NCBI GenBank assembly: GCA_018881555.1
Contig: JACAXG010000014.1
Coordinates: forward strand, 11,775,803 to 11,839,802
Length of the DNA: 64,000 bases
Source of the DNA: Amblyornis subalaris
Lineage: Eukaryota; Chordata; Aves; Passeriformes; Ptilonorhynchidae
Reading direction: 5' to 3'
The notes beneath the pieces are model-generated. The model saw only the letters and a list, made by a program, of their open reading frames with translations. It made no database searches and was not told where the DNA came from. The translations under genes were made by a program, and so were the position numbers. Shown one piece after another: positions 63,501 to 64,000 of this stretch (its first letter is position 1; each line of letters starts with the position of its first letter).

Positions 63501-64000
63501 TCCCCTGGATCAAACTGCAGCTGCACCAGGGCTCACAATCGCGAGCCAATTGTGCTTTAAAGTTAAATCCTCGTCCACTCCGTCTAGCCAGCAACTTCTG
63601 AGAGCTTCTTGTAAGTGTGTACCAGTAAATTCAGGTAAATGTGAACATCTTGGCTATAGCAATGGTGTGAAGTTTTCAAATAGGCCCAAGAGATGGAGGA
63701 GCCAAAGTTTTGTTTTAAGACATTACTTGGGCACTAGATCAGGTATTGAAACCTCCCTGCCATCTAATAAAGCAGTTGCCAAAGCTGTTGGTGTGCTGCT
63801 CCACCAGCCTGGTTTCTTTACCAGAAAGGCTGGGCTGAAAAAGTGACACATTTTTCATACACAATTTTTATGAGTTAGAATTTACTAGATATGCACCTCA
63901 TTTGTCTGTCAAATATTTAAAAAATACTTCAACCTGCTCTAATAATCACATTTTAACACATGCATCAAGTTTGGATCAGAACAGCGTCTCTGGGATAATC
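60510..64000. other. Non-coding stretch to right edge, no gene recognised
   Basis: Unique sequence with no N after 61329. A plus-strand open frame at 63262-63846 spans 194 codons, but it opens on GTG and contains no ATG codon. By a rough estimate about one frame of this length is expected by chance in a window of this size. A phrase resembling an amniote repeat (CACTGAAGTCAAT near 63480) is too short to call. Confidence 0.45.

Overview
The window looks like nuclear DNA from a bird. The best evidence is a CR1 retrotransposon fragment of the avian type near 11.9 kb, with its 3' end of degenerate 8-bp repeats and the usual CR1 3' sequence. An older, diverged CR1 lies just before it (about 10.8-11.25 kb), and three worn MIR-type SINE relics lie near 18.0, 24.6 and 27.4 kb. 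Interspersed repeats are otherwise sparse and no long microsatellites are visible. Isolated single Ns occur throughout, usually hundreds of bases apart and never as long gaps. This fits masked ambiguity codes at heterozygous sites, but that is an inference.

I could not identify any protein-coding exon by homology. The long open frames are of three kinds: frames that open on TTG or GTG and so lack a normal eukaryotic start, frames inside GC-rich islands where stop codons are rare, and frames on the pyrimidine strand of a purine-biased tract. The window is therefore best read as non-coding DNA (intergenic, or large introns plus 5' ends) around two CpG-island promoters.

Layout: 1-38 kb is AT-moderate DNA with scattered AT-rich, homeodomain-motif-rich blocks that could be enhancers (about 4.5, 7.9, 14.0, 21.0 and 33.0 kb), short tandem duplications and perfect hairpins. 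At 39.24-40.19 kb there is a very GC-rich, CpG-dense island with GC boxes, an NRF1-like site, a ZNF143-like site and a consensus splice donor on the minus strand. This suggests a gene starting here and running leftwards, with a first intron extending beyond the left edge. At 47.7-48.55 kb the plus strand is strongly purine-biased, and a second, smaller CpG island follows at 48.77-49.34 kb. From 49.4 to 64 kb I again see only non-coding sequence, with one octamer-containing block near 60.4 kb.

How the parts may work together is inference: two promoters about 9 kb apart could be alternative starts of one gene or starts of two neighbouring genes, with surrounding AT-rich blocks as candidate distal elements. 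The identity of the gene or genes cannot be read from this sequence alone. I found no RNA gene, CRISPR array, intact mobile element or recognisable virus-derived gene.
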